DNA of 6,220 bases, taken from positions 1 to 6,220 of the forward strand of contig JAFACJ010000426.1 of the NCBI GenBank assembly GCA_023425615.1, written 5' to 3'. The notes beneath the pieces are model-generated. The model made no database searches and was not told the origin of the DNA. It saw only the letters and a program-made list of their open reading frames with translations. The first letter of the stretch is position 1. Every line of letters starts with the position of its first letter. Shown piece by piece: positions 1 through 5,036 of this stretch. This DNA comes from Actinomycetes bacterium (GTDB lineage Bacteria > Actinomycetota > Actinomycetes > Streptosporangiales > Streptosporangiaceae). A program made the position numbers and the translations under genes.

Positions 1-365
1 AAGCCGGAGTACCCGGCCTCGCCGATCGGCAGCTCGGGGGTGCCCTCGAAGCAGAACAGCGCCTTGGCGTCGGAGTCGCCCAGGTGGTAGGCGACCTCGC
101 GCGGCTTGAGGAGCACGTTCAGCGGGACGACGACCGCGCCGGCCTTGAGGATCCCGAAGTAGCCCATCGGGAAGTAGGGGAGGTTGGGGCAGGAGATCGC
201 GACCTTGTCGCCCGGCTGGATGCCCCAGGAGAGCAGCAGGTTGGCGACCTGGTTGGCGACCGTGTTGACGAAGGAGTACGACAGCCGCATCTCGCCGAAG
301 ACCAGGGCGTCCCGGTCCGGGGTCTCTCGCGCGGCGTCTTCGATCAGCACGGACAGGTTGAGCAT
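1..365 (-). CDS. Acyl-CoA ligase (AMP-forming, FadD-like), N-terminal 121 residues, cut by window edge
   Basis: This is the 5' part of an AMP-binding (ANL superfamily) acyl-CoA synthetase, which activates a carboxylic acid with ATP to an acyl-adenylate and then transfers it to CoA in the cytoplasm. The reverse-strand translation starts MLNLSVLIEDAARETPDRDA and continues through the typical N-terminal subdomain: a segment like 'YSFVNTVANQVANLLLSWGI' (about residues 33-52), then 'QPGDKVAISCPN', 'YFGILKAGAVVVPLN' and 'EVAYHLGDSDAKALF'. This order matches long-chain fatty acid-CoA ligases. The ATG (complement of 363-365) has a purine-rich SD, GGGAGAGAG, about 6-10 nt upstream. The P-loop-like motif, the A8 motif and the catalytic lysine lie outside the window, so substrate chain length cannot be judged. 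It is transcribed divergently from leuS and shows no clear functional link to it. Family membership is well supported; the exact substrate is unknown. Confidence 0.9.
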   Translation of the reverse strand, partial: MLNLSVLIEDAARETPDRDALVFGEMRLSYSFVNTVANQVANLLLSWGIQPGDKVAISCPNLPYFPMGYFGILKAGAVVVPLNVLLKPREVAYHLGDSDAKALFCFEGTPELPIGEAGYSG

Positions 366-395
366 GGTGTTCTCTCTCCCAGAACTCGGTCGCAT

Positions 396-421
396 ACTTT
401 ACGTGCGGGTAACCCATCCAA
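396..421 (-). promoter_or_regulatory. Weak candidate promoter of the acyl-CoA ligase, with a GGGTAACCC palindrome
   Basis: On the minus strand a -10-like TAAAGT (complement of 396-401) lies about 30 nt upstream of the ligase ATG. A poor -35-like TTGGAT (complement of 416-421) is 14 nt further out, which is short spacing. The 9-bp palindrome GGGTAACCC (407-415) sits between the two elements, where an operator would be expected. No transcription factor can be named from this sequence. Confidence 0.25.
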
Positions 422-443
422 CCGGGAACCGGGGGCGGCGTCC

Positions 444-474
444 AGAGGCAGATGAGGCGTGCATCTCAACCTCT
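444..474. repeat. Imperfect inverted repeat just upstream of the leuS promoter
   Basis: Outer arms AGAGG (444-448) and CCTCT (470-474) enclose inner arms GATG (451-454) and CATC (462-465) around a 7-nt centre. It ends directly before the proposed leuS -35. It could be an operator or chance symmetry; no function is assigned. Confidence 0.3.
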
Positions 475-475
475 C

Positions 476-502
476 TTGGCCGGGTTGCCGTTGCACTATT
501 CT
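476..502 (+). promoter_or_regulatory. Candidate leuS promoter giving a leaderless leader-peptide transcript
   Basis: A -35-like TTGGCC (476-481) and a -10-like TATTCT (497-502) are separated by 15 nt. The expected start point, about 7 nt after the -10, falls on the A of the leader-peptide ATG at 509. That ATG has no usable SD, since AAGG ends 1-2 nt before it, which fits leaderless translation as is common in actinobacteria. The spacing is shorter than the ideal 17 nt, so the -35 is less certain than the -10. Confidence 0.45.
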
Positions 503-508
503 TAAGGT

Positions 509-544
509 ATGCGATCGAGGCTGCTTCTCAGCCCGCCGCGCTGA
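509..544 (+). CDS. Leucine-rich attenuation leader peptide of leuS (11 codons)
   Basis: This short ORF begins with ATG and ends with TGA; it encodes MRSRLLLSPPR. Codons 5-7 are CTG CTT CTC, three successive leucine codons including the rare-for-this-genome CTT. It lies 86 nt upstream of leuS, between a plausible promoter and a terminator-like hairpin. The known role of such peptides is to make ribosome progress report on charged tRNA supply: stalling at the Leu codons when leucyl-tRNA is scarce changes downstream RNA folding and lets transcription enter the structural gene. From memory, classical attenuators have been predicted before leuS in some Streptomyces, and a Leu-containing leader before leuA is known there. 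The start is probably leaderless because no SD is correctly placed. The main doubt is that an 11-codon ORF could arise by chance; its position, Leu run and neighbouring hairpin argue against that. Confidence 0.68.
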   Translation: MRSRLLLSPPR

Positions 545-548
545 CGAC

Positions 549-592
549 GAAGAACCAGCGTGGCAGCCCCTCCCTGCGTGAGGGGCTTCTTC
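549..592 (+). terminator. Conditional terminator (attenuator hairpin) before leuS
   Basis: An 8-bp perfect stem pairs AGCCCCTC (565-572) with GAGGGGCT (580-587) around a 7-nt loop, followed by the pyrimidine-rich TTCTTCATTT. Outer segments GAAGA (549-553) and TCTTC (588-592) could extend it. A competing helix is visible: GCTGCTTC over the Leu codons (520-527) can pair with GAAG (549-552) and CAGC (556-559), with a 3-nt bulge. Separately, GGCTGC (519-524) can pair with GCAGCC (563-568), which would break the terminator's 5' arm. These mutually exclusive pairings are what attenuation needs. The complete set of states was not resolved by eye. Confidence 0.6.
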
Positions 593-629
593 ATTTGACT
601 TGAAGCAGGAACCGGAAAAGGGAACCCCA

Positions 630-3095
630 GTGAGCGACGAAGAGCAGCAGTACGACCCCCGTGCCGTCCAGGAGAAGTGGCAGGCCCGCTGGGCGGAGCT
701 CGGCACCTTCGCCGCCAGTGACGACCCGGCGGACCCGCGCGAGCGGCGCTACATGCTGGACATGTTCCCCTACCCGTCCGGCGACCTGCACATGGGCCAC
801 GGCGAGGTCTTCGCCATCGGCGACGTCGTCGCCCGGTACTGGCTGCACCGGGGCTACAACGTCCTGCACCCGATCGGCTGGGACTCCTTCGGCCTGCCCG
901 CCGAGAACGCCGCGATCAAGCGCAACGCCCATCCCGCGGAGTGGACGTACGCCAACATCGAGACCCAGGCCAACTCCTTCCGGCGCTACGGGATCTCCTT
1001 CGACTGGTCGCGGCGGCTGCACACCAGCGACCCGGAGTACTACAAGTGGAACCAGTGGCTGTTCAACCGGTTCTTCGAGCGCGGCCTGGCCTACCGCAAG
1101 GGCGGGCTGGTCAACTGGTGCCCCAACGACCAGACGGTGCTGGCCAACGAGCAGGTCGTGCAGGGCAAGTGCGAGCGCTGCCACGCCGAGGGCGTGCGGC
1201 GTGAGCTGACCCAGTGGTACTTCAAGATCACCGACTACGCCGACCGGCTGCTGGACGACATGGCCCAGCTGGAGGGCGGCTGGCCCGAACGCGTGCTGAC
1301 CATGCAGCGCAACTGGATCGGCCGCTCCGAGGGCGCCGACGTCGTCTTCGAGATCGAGGGCCACGGGCCGGTCACCGTCTACACCACCCGCCCCGACACC
1401 CTGTACGGGGCGACGTTCTTCGTGGTCGCCGCCGACGCCGCGCTGGCCTCCCGGATCGTCAGCGACGAGCGGCGCCCGGCGCTGGAGGCATACCAGGCCG
1501 AGGTCGCCAAGCTGACCGACATCGACCGGCTGTCCACCGAGAAGGAGAAGACCGGCGTCTTCCTGGGCGTCCACGCGGTCAACCCGGTGAACGGGGAGCG
1601 GATCCCGGTGTGGGCAGCCGACTACGTCCTGGCCGACTACGGGCATGGCGCGATCATGGCGGTCCCCGCGCACGACCAGCGCGACCTGGACTTCGCCCGC
1701 GCCTTCGACCTGCCGGTCAAGGTCGTGGTGGAGACCGGGGCCGAGGACCCCGCCGCCACCGGCACCGCCGCCCCCGGCGAGGGCAAGCTGATCAACTCCG
1801 GGCCGCTGGACGGGCTGACGAAGTCCGCCGCCATCCCGCGGATCATCCAGATCCTGGAGGAGAAGGGCCTGGGCCACGGCACCGTCAACTTCCGGCTGCG
1901 CGACTGGCTGCTGTCGCGCCAGCGGTTCTGGGGCCCCCCGATCCCGATCATCCACTGCCCCTCCTGCGGCGAGGTGCCGGTTCCCGACGAGGACCTGCCG
2001 GTGCGGCTGCCCGATGACCTGCGCGGCGCCGACCTGGCGCCCAAGGGCGTCTCCCCGCTGGCGGGCGCCGCCGACTGGGTCAACGTCAAGTGCCCCTCCT
2101 GCGGCGGTGAGGCCAAGCGCGACACCGACACCATGGACACCTTCGTCGACTCGTCCTGGTACTTCCTGCGCTACTGCTCGCCCGGCTACGAGGGCGGCCC
2201 CTTCGACCCGGAGAAGGTACGCCTGTGGATGCCGGCCGACCAGTACGTCGGCGGTGTCGAGCACGCGGTCCTGCACCTGATGTACGCGCGGTTCTTCACC
2301 AAGGTCCTGCACGACCTGGGCATGGTGGACTTCACCGAGCCCTTCACCCGGCTGCTGAACCAGGGCCAGGTGATCAACCAGGGCAAGGCGATGTCCAAGT
2401 CCCTGGGCAACGGTGTGGACCTGGGCCAGCAGATCGACGAGTTCGGCGTGGACGCGGTGCGGCTGACCATGGTCTTCGCCGGGCCGCCGGAGGAGGACAT
2501 CGACTGGGCGGACGTCTCGCCCGCCGCCTCCCAGAAGTTCCTGGCCCGCGCCTACCGCGTCATGTCGGAGGTCACCAGCGAGCCCGGCGTCGACTTCTCG
2601 GGCGGTGACGTGGAGTTGCGCCGCGTCGTCCACCGGACCATCGACGAGGTCACCCGGCTGGTGGAGGCGCAGCGGTTCAACGTGGCGGTCGCCCGGATGA
2701 TGGAGCTGACCTCCGCCGCCCGCCGCGCCATCGACTCGGGCCCCGGCGCCGCCGATCCGGCGGTCCGCGAGGCGGCCGAGACCCTGGCGGTCCTGCTGTC
2801 GATCACCGCCCCGTACATCACCGAGGAGGGCTGGGAGAAGCTGGGCCACGGCGGCTCCATCGCCCGGGTGCCGTGGCCGGTCGCCGACCCGGCGCTGCTG
2901 GTCCAGGAGTCGGTGACCTGCGTCGTGCAGGTGGCGGGCAAGGTGCGCGACCGGCTGGAGGTCTCCCCGGAGATCGCCGAGGACGAGCTGGAGCGGCTGG
3001 CCCTGGCCTCGGAGAAGGTGCAGGCGGCGATCGGCGGCAAGCCCGTCCGCAGGGTCATCGCCCGCGCCCCGAAGATCGTCAACATCGTCGTCTGA
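630..3095 (+). CDS. leuS: Leucyl-tRNA synthetase, short form (821 aa)
   Basis: This class I aminoacyl-tRNA synthetase charges tRNA-Leu with leucine using ATP in the cytoplasm. The HIGH-type motif is HMGH at residues 54-57, inside '[12 protein letters not shown]'. The CP1 editing domain shows the threonine-rich TTRPDT (252-257) and the AHDQRD motif (347-352), so proofreading looks intact. Cysteine pairs in 'GKCERC', 'CPSCGE' and 'CPSCGG' suggest zinc-binding modules. The KMSKS loop reads KAMSKS (586-591), followed by LGNGVDL. The C-terminal tRNA-binding region ends with '[13 protein letters not shown]'. I chose GTG at 630 because AAAAGGGA (616-623) is well spaced before it and the upstream in-frame TTG at 600 has no SD. 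At 821 residues it resembles the Bacillus-size form, unlike the roughly 950-970 residue enzymes I recall for Streptomyces and Mycobacterium. It is probably controlled by the upstream leucine leader. Confidence 0.97.
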   Translation: MSDEEQQYDPRAVQEKWQARWAELGTFAASDDPADPRERRYMLDMFPYPSGDLHMGHGEVFAIGDVVARYWLHRGYNVLHPIGWDSFGLPAENAAIKRNAHPAEWTYANIETQANSFRRYGISFDWSRRLHTSDPEYYKWNQWLFNRFFERGLAYRKGGLVNWCPNDQTVLANEQVVQGKCERCHAEGVRRELTQWYFKITDYADRLLDDMAQLEGGWPERVLTMQRNWIGRSEGADVVFEIEGHGPVTVYTTRPDTLYGATFFVVAADAALASRIVSDERRPALEAYQAEVAKLTDIDRLSTEKEKTGVFLGVHAVNPVNGERIPVWAADYVLADYGHGAIMAVPAHDQRDLDFARAFDLPVKVVVETGAEDPAATGTAAPGEGKLINSGPLDGLTKSAAIPRIIQILEEKGLGHGTVNFRLRDWLLSRQRFWGPPIPIIHCPSCGEVPVPDEDLPVRLPDDLRGADLAPKGVSPLAGAADWVNVKCPSCGGEAKRDTDTMDTFVDSSWYFLRYCSPGYEGGPFDPEKVRLWMPADQYVGGVEHAVLHLMYARFFTKVLHDLGMVDFTEPFTRLLNQGQVINQGKAMSKSLGNGVDLGQQIDEFGVDAVRLTMVFAGPPEEDIDWADVSPAASQKFLARAYRVMSEVTSEPGVDFSGGDVELRRVVHRTIDEVTRLVEAQRFNVAVARMMELTSAARRAIDSGPGAADPAVREAAETLAVLLSITAPYITEEGWEKLGHGGSIARVPWPVADPALLVQESVTCVVQVAGKVRDRLEVSPEIAEDELERLALASEKVQAAIGGKPVRRVIARAPKIVNIVV

Positions 3096-3101
3096 GCTGC
3101 G

Positions 3102-3125
3102 GGCCCGGGGGACCTCCCCCGGGCC
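3102..3125 (+). terminator. leuS terminator hairpin 1
   Basis: A perfect 10-bp GC stem pairs GGCCCGGGGG (3102-3111) with CCCCCGGGCC (3116-3125) around the loop ACCT, only 6 nt after the leuS stop. There is no U-tract, which is common in actinobacterial terminators. It is immediately followed by a second hairpin. Confidence 0.75.
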
Positions 3126-3155
3126 GCGCCGTCCCGTCGGAAGGCGGGACGGCGC
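3126..3155 (+). terminator. leuS terminator hairpin 2
   Basis: A perfect 11-bp stem pairs GCGCCGTCCCG (3126-3136) with CGGGACGGCGC (3145-3155) around an 8-nt loop. It begins on the very next base after hairpin 1, so the two would stack in the transcript. No U-run follows directly; the sequence goes into the A-rich GGCGAAAAGTAAAT. Confidence 0.75.
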
Positions 3156-3250
3156 AGGCGAAAAGTAAATCTTTCCCGAAAAAGTGGCAGTCCTAAACTT
3201 AACAAAGTGTCAGATTAAGGTCACTCGGCCGTAACGTCGGTACCGCACGC
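3156..3250 (+). promoter_or_regulatory. AT-rich spacer, probable promoter region of the nucleotidyltransferase gene
   Basis: Positions about 3159-3220 are strikingly AT-rich compared with everything around them, as expected of a promoter region in a high-GC genome. No single promoter is convincing. Options are GTGTCA (3208-3213) with TAACGT (3231-3236), or a -10 at TAAGGT (3216-3221) with no good -35. A short inverted repeat CTTAA (3198-3202) and TTAAG (3215-3219) is present and could be an operator half-site pair. The site is inferred from composition and position. Confidence 0.4.
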
Positions 3251-3278
3251 TGGAACCGTTCCGATAGAGGAGGTTCCA
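3251..3278 (+). promoter_or_regulatory. 5'-UTR hairpin overlapping the SD of the nucleotidyltransferase gene
   Basis: TGGAACC (3251-3257) can pair with GGTTCCA (3272-3278), a 7-bp stem with a 14-nt loop. The 3' arm takes the last two G residues of the strong SD GAGGAGG (3267-3273) and the spacer up to two bases before the GTG start. A competing small palindrome, GGAAC-c-GTTCC (3252-3262), would leave the SD free. This could modulate translation, but the helix is short and regulation is only inferred. Confidence 0.3.
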
Positions 3279-3280
3279 CC

Positions 3281-3988
3281 GTGACCCAGGTGCGGCAGGC
3301 AGTGATCCTGGCCGGCGGCAACGCCACCCGGCTCCGGCCGTACACCGACCGCGTGCCCAAGGCGCTCGTCGACGTCGGCGGCAAGCCGATCTTCGAGCAC
3401 CAGATCGAGTGGCTGGCGGCCGAGGGCGTCGAGCATGTGGTCGTCTCCTGCGGCCACCTCGCCGAGATGATGCGGCGGCACGTCCTGGGCCGCGCCTTCC
3501 CCGTCCAGGTGAGCCTGGCGGTGGAGGAGCGCCCGCTGGGGCGCGGCGGCGGGCTCAAGCACGCGGCGCGCTCCCTGCCGTTCGCCGACGAGCCCTGGCT
3601 GGGGCTGAACGGCGACGTCCTCACCCGCTTCCCGCTGGCGGAGCTCATCGCCCAGCACACCGGCTCCGGGGCGCTGGCGACCCTGGGCGTGGCGGCGCTG
3701 AAGTCGCCGTACGGGATCGTCGACATCGCCGAGGACGGGCGGATCACCGGCTTCAAGGAGGCGCCGGTGCTGCCGCACTGGGTCAACGCCGGGGTGTACC
3801 TCTTCGAGCCCGTCGTGCGCGAACTGCTGCCCGACCTGGGCGACCACGAGACGGGTACCTTCCCCCGGCTGGCGGCCGAAGGACGGCTCGGCGCCTATGA
3901 GATCGAGGGCTACTGGCGCAGCATCGACACGGCCCGTGACCTGAAGGAGGCGCACCGGGAGGTGCGCGCCCTGGGCTGGGCCGCCTGA
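3281..3988 (+). CDS. NDP-sugar pyrophosphorylase-like nucleotidyltransferase (235 aa)
   Basis: This belongs to the NTP_transferase (GT-A fold) family, which joins a sugar-1-phosphate and an NTP to give an NDP-sugar plus pyrophosphate in the cytoplasm. The N-terminal signature is 'LAGGNATRLRPYTDRVPKAL', with G12, G13, R17 and K27 in the expected places. The metal-binding 'NGD' is at residues 110-112, 'GRGGGLKHA' (87-95) stands for the usual LGTGGAL element, and 'VNAGVYLFEP' (168-177) contains N169. 'YWRSIDTARDLKEAHRE' (211-227) replaces the usual W-x-D-I-G-T-P-E-D-L. Only the catalytic domain is present; there is no left-handed beta-helix or acetyltransferase tail. Odd points are A15 where GTR is usual and S214 where Asp is usual. 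The GTG at 3281 has an excellent SD, GAGGAGG, 7 nt upstream. The sugar and nucleotide cannot be told from sequence: mannose-1-P guanylyl-, glucose-1-P thymidylyl- or heptose-1-P guanylyl-type activities are all possible. No sugar-pathway neighbours are seen here. Confidence 0.88.
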   Translation: MTQVRQAVILAGGNATRLRPYTDRVPKALVDVGGKPIFEHQIEWLAAEGVEHVVVSCGHLAEMMRRHVLGRAFPVQVSLAVEERPLGRGGGLKHAARSLPFADEPWLGLNGDVLTRFPLAELIAQHTGSGALATLGVAALKSPYGIVDIAEDGRITGFKEAPVLPHWVNAGVYLFEPVVRELLPDLGDHETGTFPRLAAEGRLGAYEIEGYWRSIDTARDLKEAHREVRALGWAA

Positions 3989-4001
3989 GAGCCGTTCGCG
4001 A

Positions 4002-4032
4002 GCGCCGCTCCGCCGCCGAGGCGGGGCGGCGC
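4002..4032. terminator. Terminator between convergent nucleotidyltransferase and lexA genes
   Basis: A 13-bp stem pairs GCGCCGCTCCGCC (4002-4014) with GGCGGGGCGGCGC (4020-4032) around a 5-nt loop. The only imperfection is a G·U wobble in the plus-strand RNA, which becomes an A·C mismatch in the minus-strand RNA. It fills most of the 52-bp gap between the two stop codons and could serve both genes, with the better fold on the plus strand. No U-tract is present. Confidence 0.7.
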
Positions 4033-4040
4033 CGCGCGCG

Positions 4041-4718
4041 TCAGATCTTGCGCAGGACCGCGACGACCTTGCCCAGGACGCTGGAGGCGTCGCCGGGGAT
4101 GGGGTCGTAGGCGGGGTTCTGCGGCAGCAGCCAGACATGCCCGTCCTGGCGCTTGAACGTCTTGACGGTGGCCTCGCCGTCGATCATCGCCGCCACGATG
4201 TCGCCGTTGTCGGCGTCGGGCTGCTGGCGCACCACCACCCAGTCGCCGTCGGTGATGGCGGCCTCGATCATCGAGTCGCCCTGCACCTGGAGCAGATAGT
4301 GGTCGCCCTCGCCGATGAGCTGCTTGGGCAGGGTGAAGACGTCCTCGATGGACTCCTCGGCCAGGATCGGGCCTCCGGCGGCGATCCTGCCCACCAGGGG
4401 CACGTACGCCGGGGCGGGGCCCTCCTCGTAGCCCTCGGTGGCCACGGCGCGGATCTGGCGGCCACCGGGCATGCGCACCTCGACCGCGCGCGGGCGGTTG
4501 GGGTCGCGGCGCAGGAAGCCCTTACGCTGCAGGGTGCGCAGCTGGTGCGACACACTGGAGGTGCTGGTCAGGCCGACCGCCTCGCCGATCTCGCGCATCG
4601 ACGGCGGATAGCCGCGCCGCTGGACCGAGTCCCGGATCACTTCGAGCACCATGCGCTGGCGCTGGGTGAGGCCGCTTTCGTCCAGGGGTTCCTCAGGCGT
4701 CTGAGAGACCTTGCCCAT
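4041..4718 (-). CDS. lexA: LexA repressor, SOS regulator with self-cleaving peptidase domain (225 aa)
   Basis: LexA represses DNA-damage genes as a dimer and cuts itself when stimulated by RecA filaments, lifting repression. A winged helix-turn-helix occupies about residues 17-80, with '[14 protein letters not shown]' and '[14 protein letters not shown]'. The S24-type domain follows a linker. The cleavage bond is Ala114-Gly115 in 'GRIAAGGPI', the nucleophile is Ser149 in 'GDSMIEA', and the general base is Lys186 in 'ATVKTFKR'. The spacings from G115 to S149 (34) and S149 to K186 (37) equal those of E. coli LexA (G85, S119, K156), so autocleavage should work. The ATG has an AGGAGG SD (complement of 4729-4734), 10 nt upstream. 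A symmetric SOS box lies about 70 nt upstream, so autoregulation is expected. It is divergent from nrdR-nrdJ, an arrangement also known in Streptomyces. Confidence 0.98.
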   Translation of the reverse strand: MGKVSQTPEEPLDESGLTQRQRMVLEVIRDSVQRRGYPPSMREIGEAVGLTSTSSVSHQLRTLQRKGFLRRDPNRPRAVEVRMPGGRQIRAVATEGYEEGPAPAYVPLVGRIAAGGPILAEESIEDVFTLPKQLIGEGDHYLLQVQGDSMIEAAITDGDWVVVRQQPDADNGDIVAAMIDGEATVKTFKRQDGHVWLLPQNPAYDPIPGDASSVLGKVVAVLRKI

Positions 4719-4768
4719 GGCGCCTTCGCCTCCTGTCTCGTGTGCTCTCGTCGATAAGTGGCCTGCAC

Positions 4769-4797
4769 ATCGTACATCCGTTCTATCGAATACGGAT
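4769..4797 (-). promoter_or_regulatory. Candidate lexA promoter
   Basis: On the minus strand the -10-like TACGAT (complement of 4769-4774) fits TANNNT, and about 17 nt further upstream lies the -35 position at roughly 4792-4797. The -35 hexamer itself is poor. It falls inside the SOS box, so LexA binding would block RNA polymerase. The -10 lies about 51 nt before the lexA start codon. Confidence 0.45.
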
Positions 4798-4801
4798 TCG
4801 A
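4786..4801. promoter_or_regulatory. SOS box (LexA operator) upstream of lexA
   Basis: TCGAAT-ACGG-ATTCGA is a perfect 16-bp inverted repeat with a 4-bp centre. It matches the actinobacterial/Bacillus-type LexA operator TCGAAC-N4-GTTCGA except for one symmetric change in each arm (C to T and G to A). Its placement over the lexA -35 region supports autoregulation. It could also act on transcription towards nrdR, but that start point lies about 150 bp away. Confidence 0.85.
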
Positions 4802-4925
4802 GAATGCTTCAAGAAATGGACGCTTCTGCCGACCGGAGGCCGACACGCCGAAAGCGGCGCGTGTGACCAGGCTCTACCGCGGGGACCGGCGATCCGGCTT
4901 GCGAAGGCCGGTTCGGAGCCCTAGG
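4802..4925. other. Middle part of the lexA-nrdR intergenic region, no gene seen
   Basis: Short ORFs here lack SD sites and any recognisable protein and are not called. Two small hairpins are possible on the plus strand. One is ACACG-CCG (4843-4850) with CGG (4855-4857) and CGTGT (4860-4864), around an AAAG loop with a 2-nt bulge. The other is CCGGCTT (4894-4900) with AAG (4904-4906) and CCGG (4908-4911), around a GCG loop. No U-tract or further promoter is evident. Confidence 0.5.
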
Positions 4926-4931
4926 TTTGGA

Positions 4932-4947
4932 CCACAACATCTAGTAG
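4932..4947. promoter_or_regulatory. NrdR box 1 (upstream half of the twin operator)
   Basis: CCACAACATCTAGTAG resembles the 16-bp NrdR box family (consensus around ACACWATATWTDG on one strand) and is itself partly palindromic. It forms one outer half of a larger inverted repeat: GACCACAAC (4930-4938) is the exact inverse of GTTGTGGTC (4972-4980). Its centre lies 31 bp, three helical turns, from the centre of box 2, the spacing known for paired NrdR boxes. It is located before nrdR itself, as expected for autoregulation. Confidence 0.72.
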
Positions 4948-4962
4948 TTACATGGATGTAAC
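4947..4962. repeat. Perfect 16-bp palindrome between the two NrdR boxes
   Basis: GTTACAT-gg-ATGTAAC has perfect 7-bp arms and fills the linker between the NrdR boxes almost exactly. Its centre is within half a base of the centre of the outer repeat. It may be a binding site for another regulator, part of the NrdR operator, or part of a hairpin in an RNA starting upstream. The symmetry is directly visible; the function is unknown. Confidence 0.7.
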
Positions 4963-4978
4963 TCTCCATAAGTTGTGG
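4963..4978. promoter_or_regulatory. NrdR box 2 (promoter-proximal half of the twin operator)
   Basis: On the minus strand this reads CCACAACTTATGGAGA, sharing CCACAAC with box 1 in the opposite orientation. It overlaps a -10-like TAAGTT (4969-4974), which pairs with a weak -35-like GTTACA (4947-4952) at 16-nt spacing. NrdR bound here would cover that promoter. An alternative -35, TTGGAC (4927-4932), lacks a good -10 at proper spacing. The box call rests on paired arrangement and position more than on exact consensus. Confidence 0.68.
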
Positions 4979-5036
4979 TCTCGGTGGCGGTCTTCTGGTG
5001 AATAGTCGACCCCGGCCCATGGGAAGGAGCAGGGAC

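Noticed and set aside
549..592. T-box riboswitch before leuS (AGCGTGGCAGCC resembles the antiterminator core AGGGTGGNACCGCG)
   Set aside because: The match is partial, TGGC would not pair with the A-CCA end of tRNA-Leu, and no Stem I specifier region is visible. The Leu-rich leader peptide explains the region better.
600..629. TTG at 600 as the leuS start, adding 10 residues
   Set aside because: No SD precedes it, and it falls right behind the terminator hairpin. GTG at 630 has a well-placed AAAAGGGA.
84..706. Several open frames overlapping the acyl-CoA ligase, the leuS leader and the start of leuS
   Set aside because: They are out of frame with clear genes, lack SD sites and have arginine-rich, repetitive translations typical of high-GC shadow frames.
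591..2849. A 752-codon open frame on the minus strand, antisense to leuS
   Set aside because: Long antisense frames are usual opposite high-GC genes. The translation is low-complexity, rich in G, V, D, Q and R, with no recognisable domain, and the plus strand encodes an unmistakable LeuS.
4742..4961. Two small plus-strand ORFs (60 and 67 codons) in the lexA-nrdR spacer
   Set aside because: They have no SD and no recognisable features, and they run through the SOS box and the regulatory region.
4998..5036. Upstream in-frame GTG at 4998 as the nrdR start
   Set aside because: It would add 13 residues before the conserved M-H-C-P-x-C beginning. The AAGGAG at 5024-5029 sets the start at 5037.
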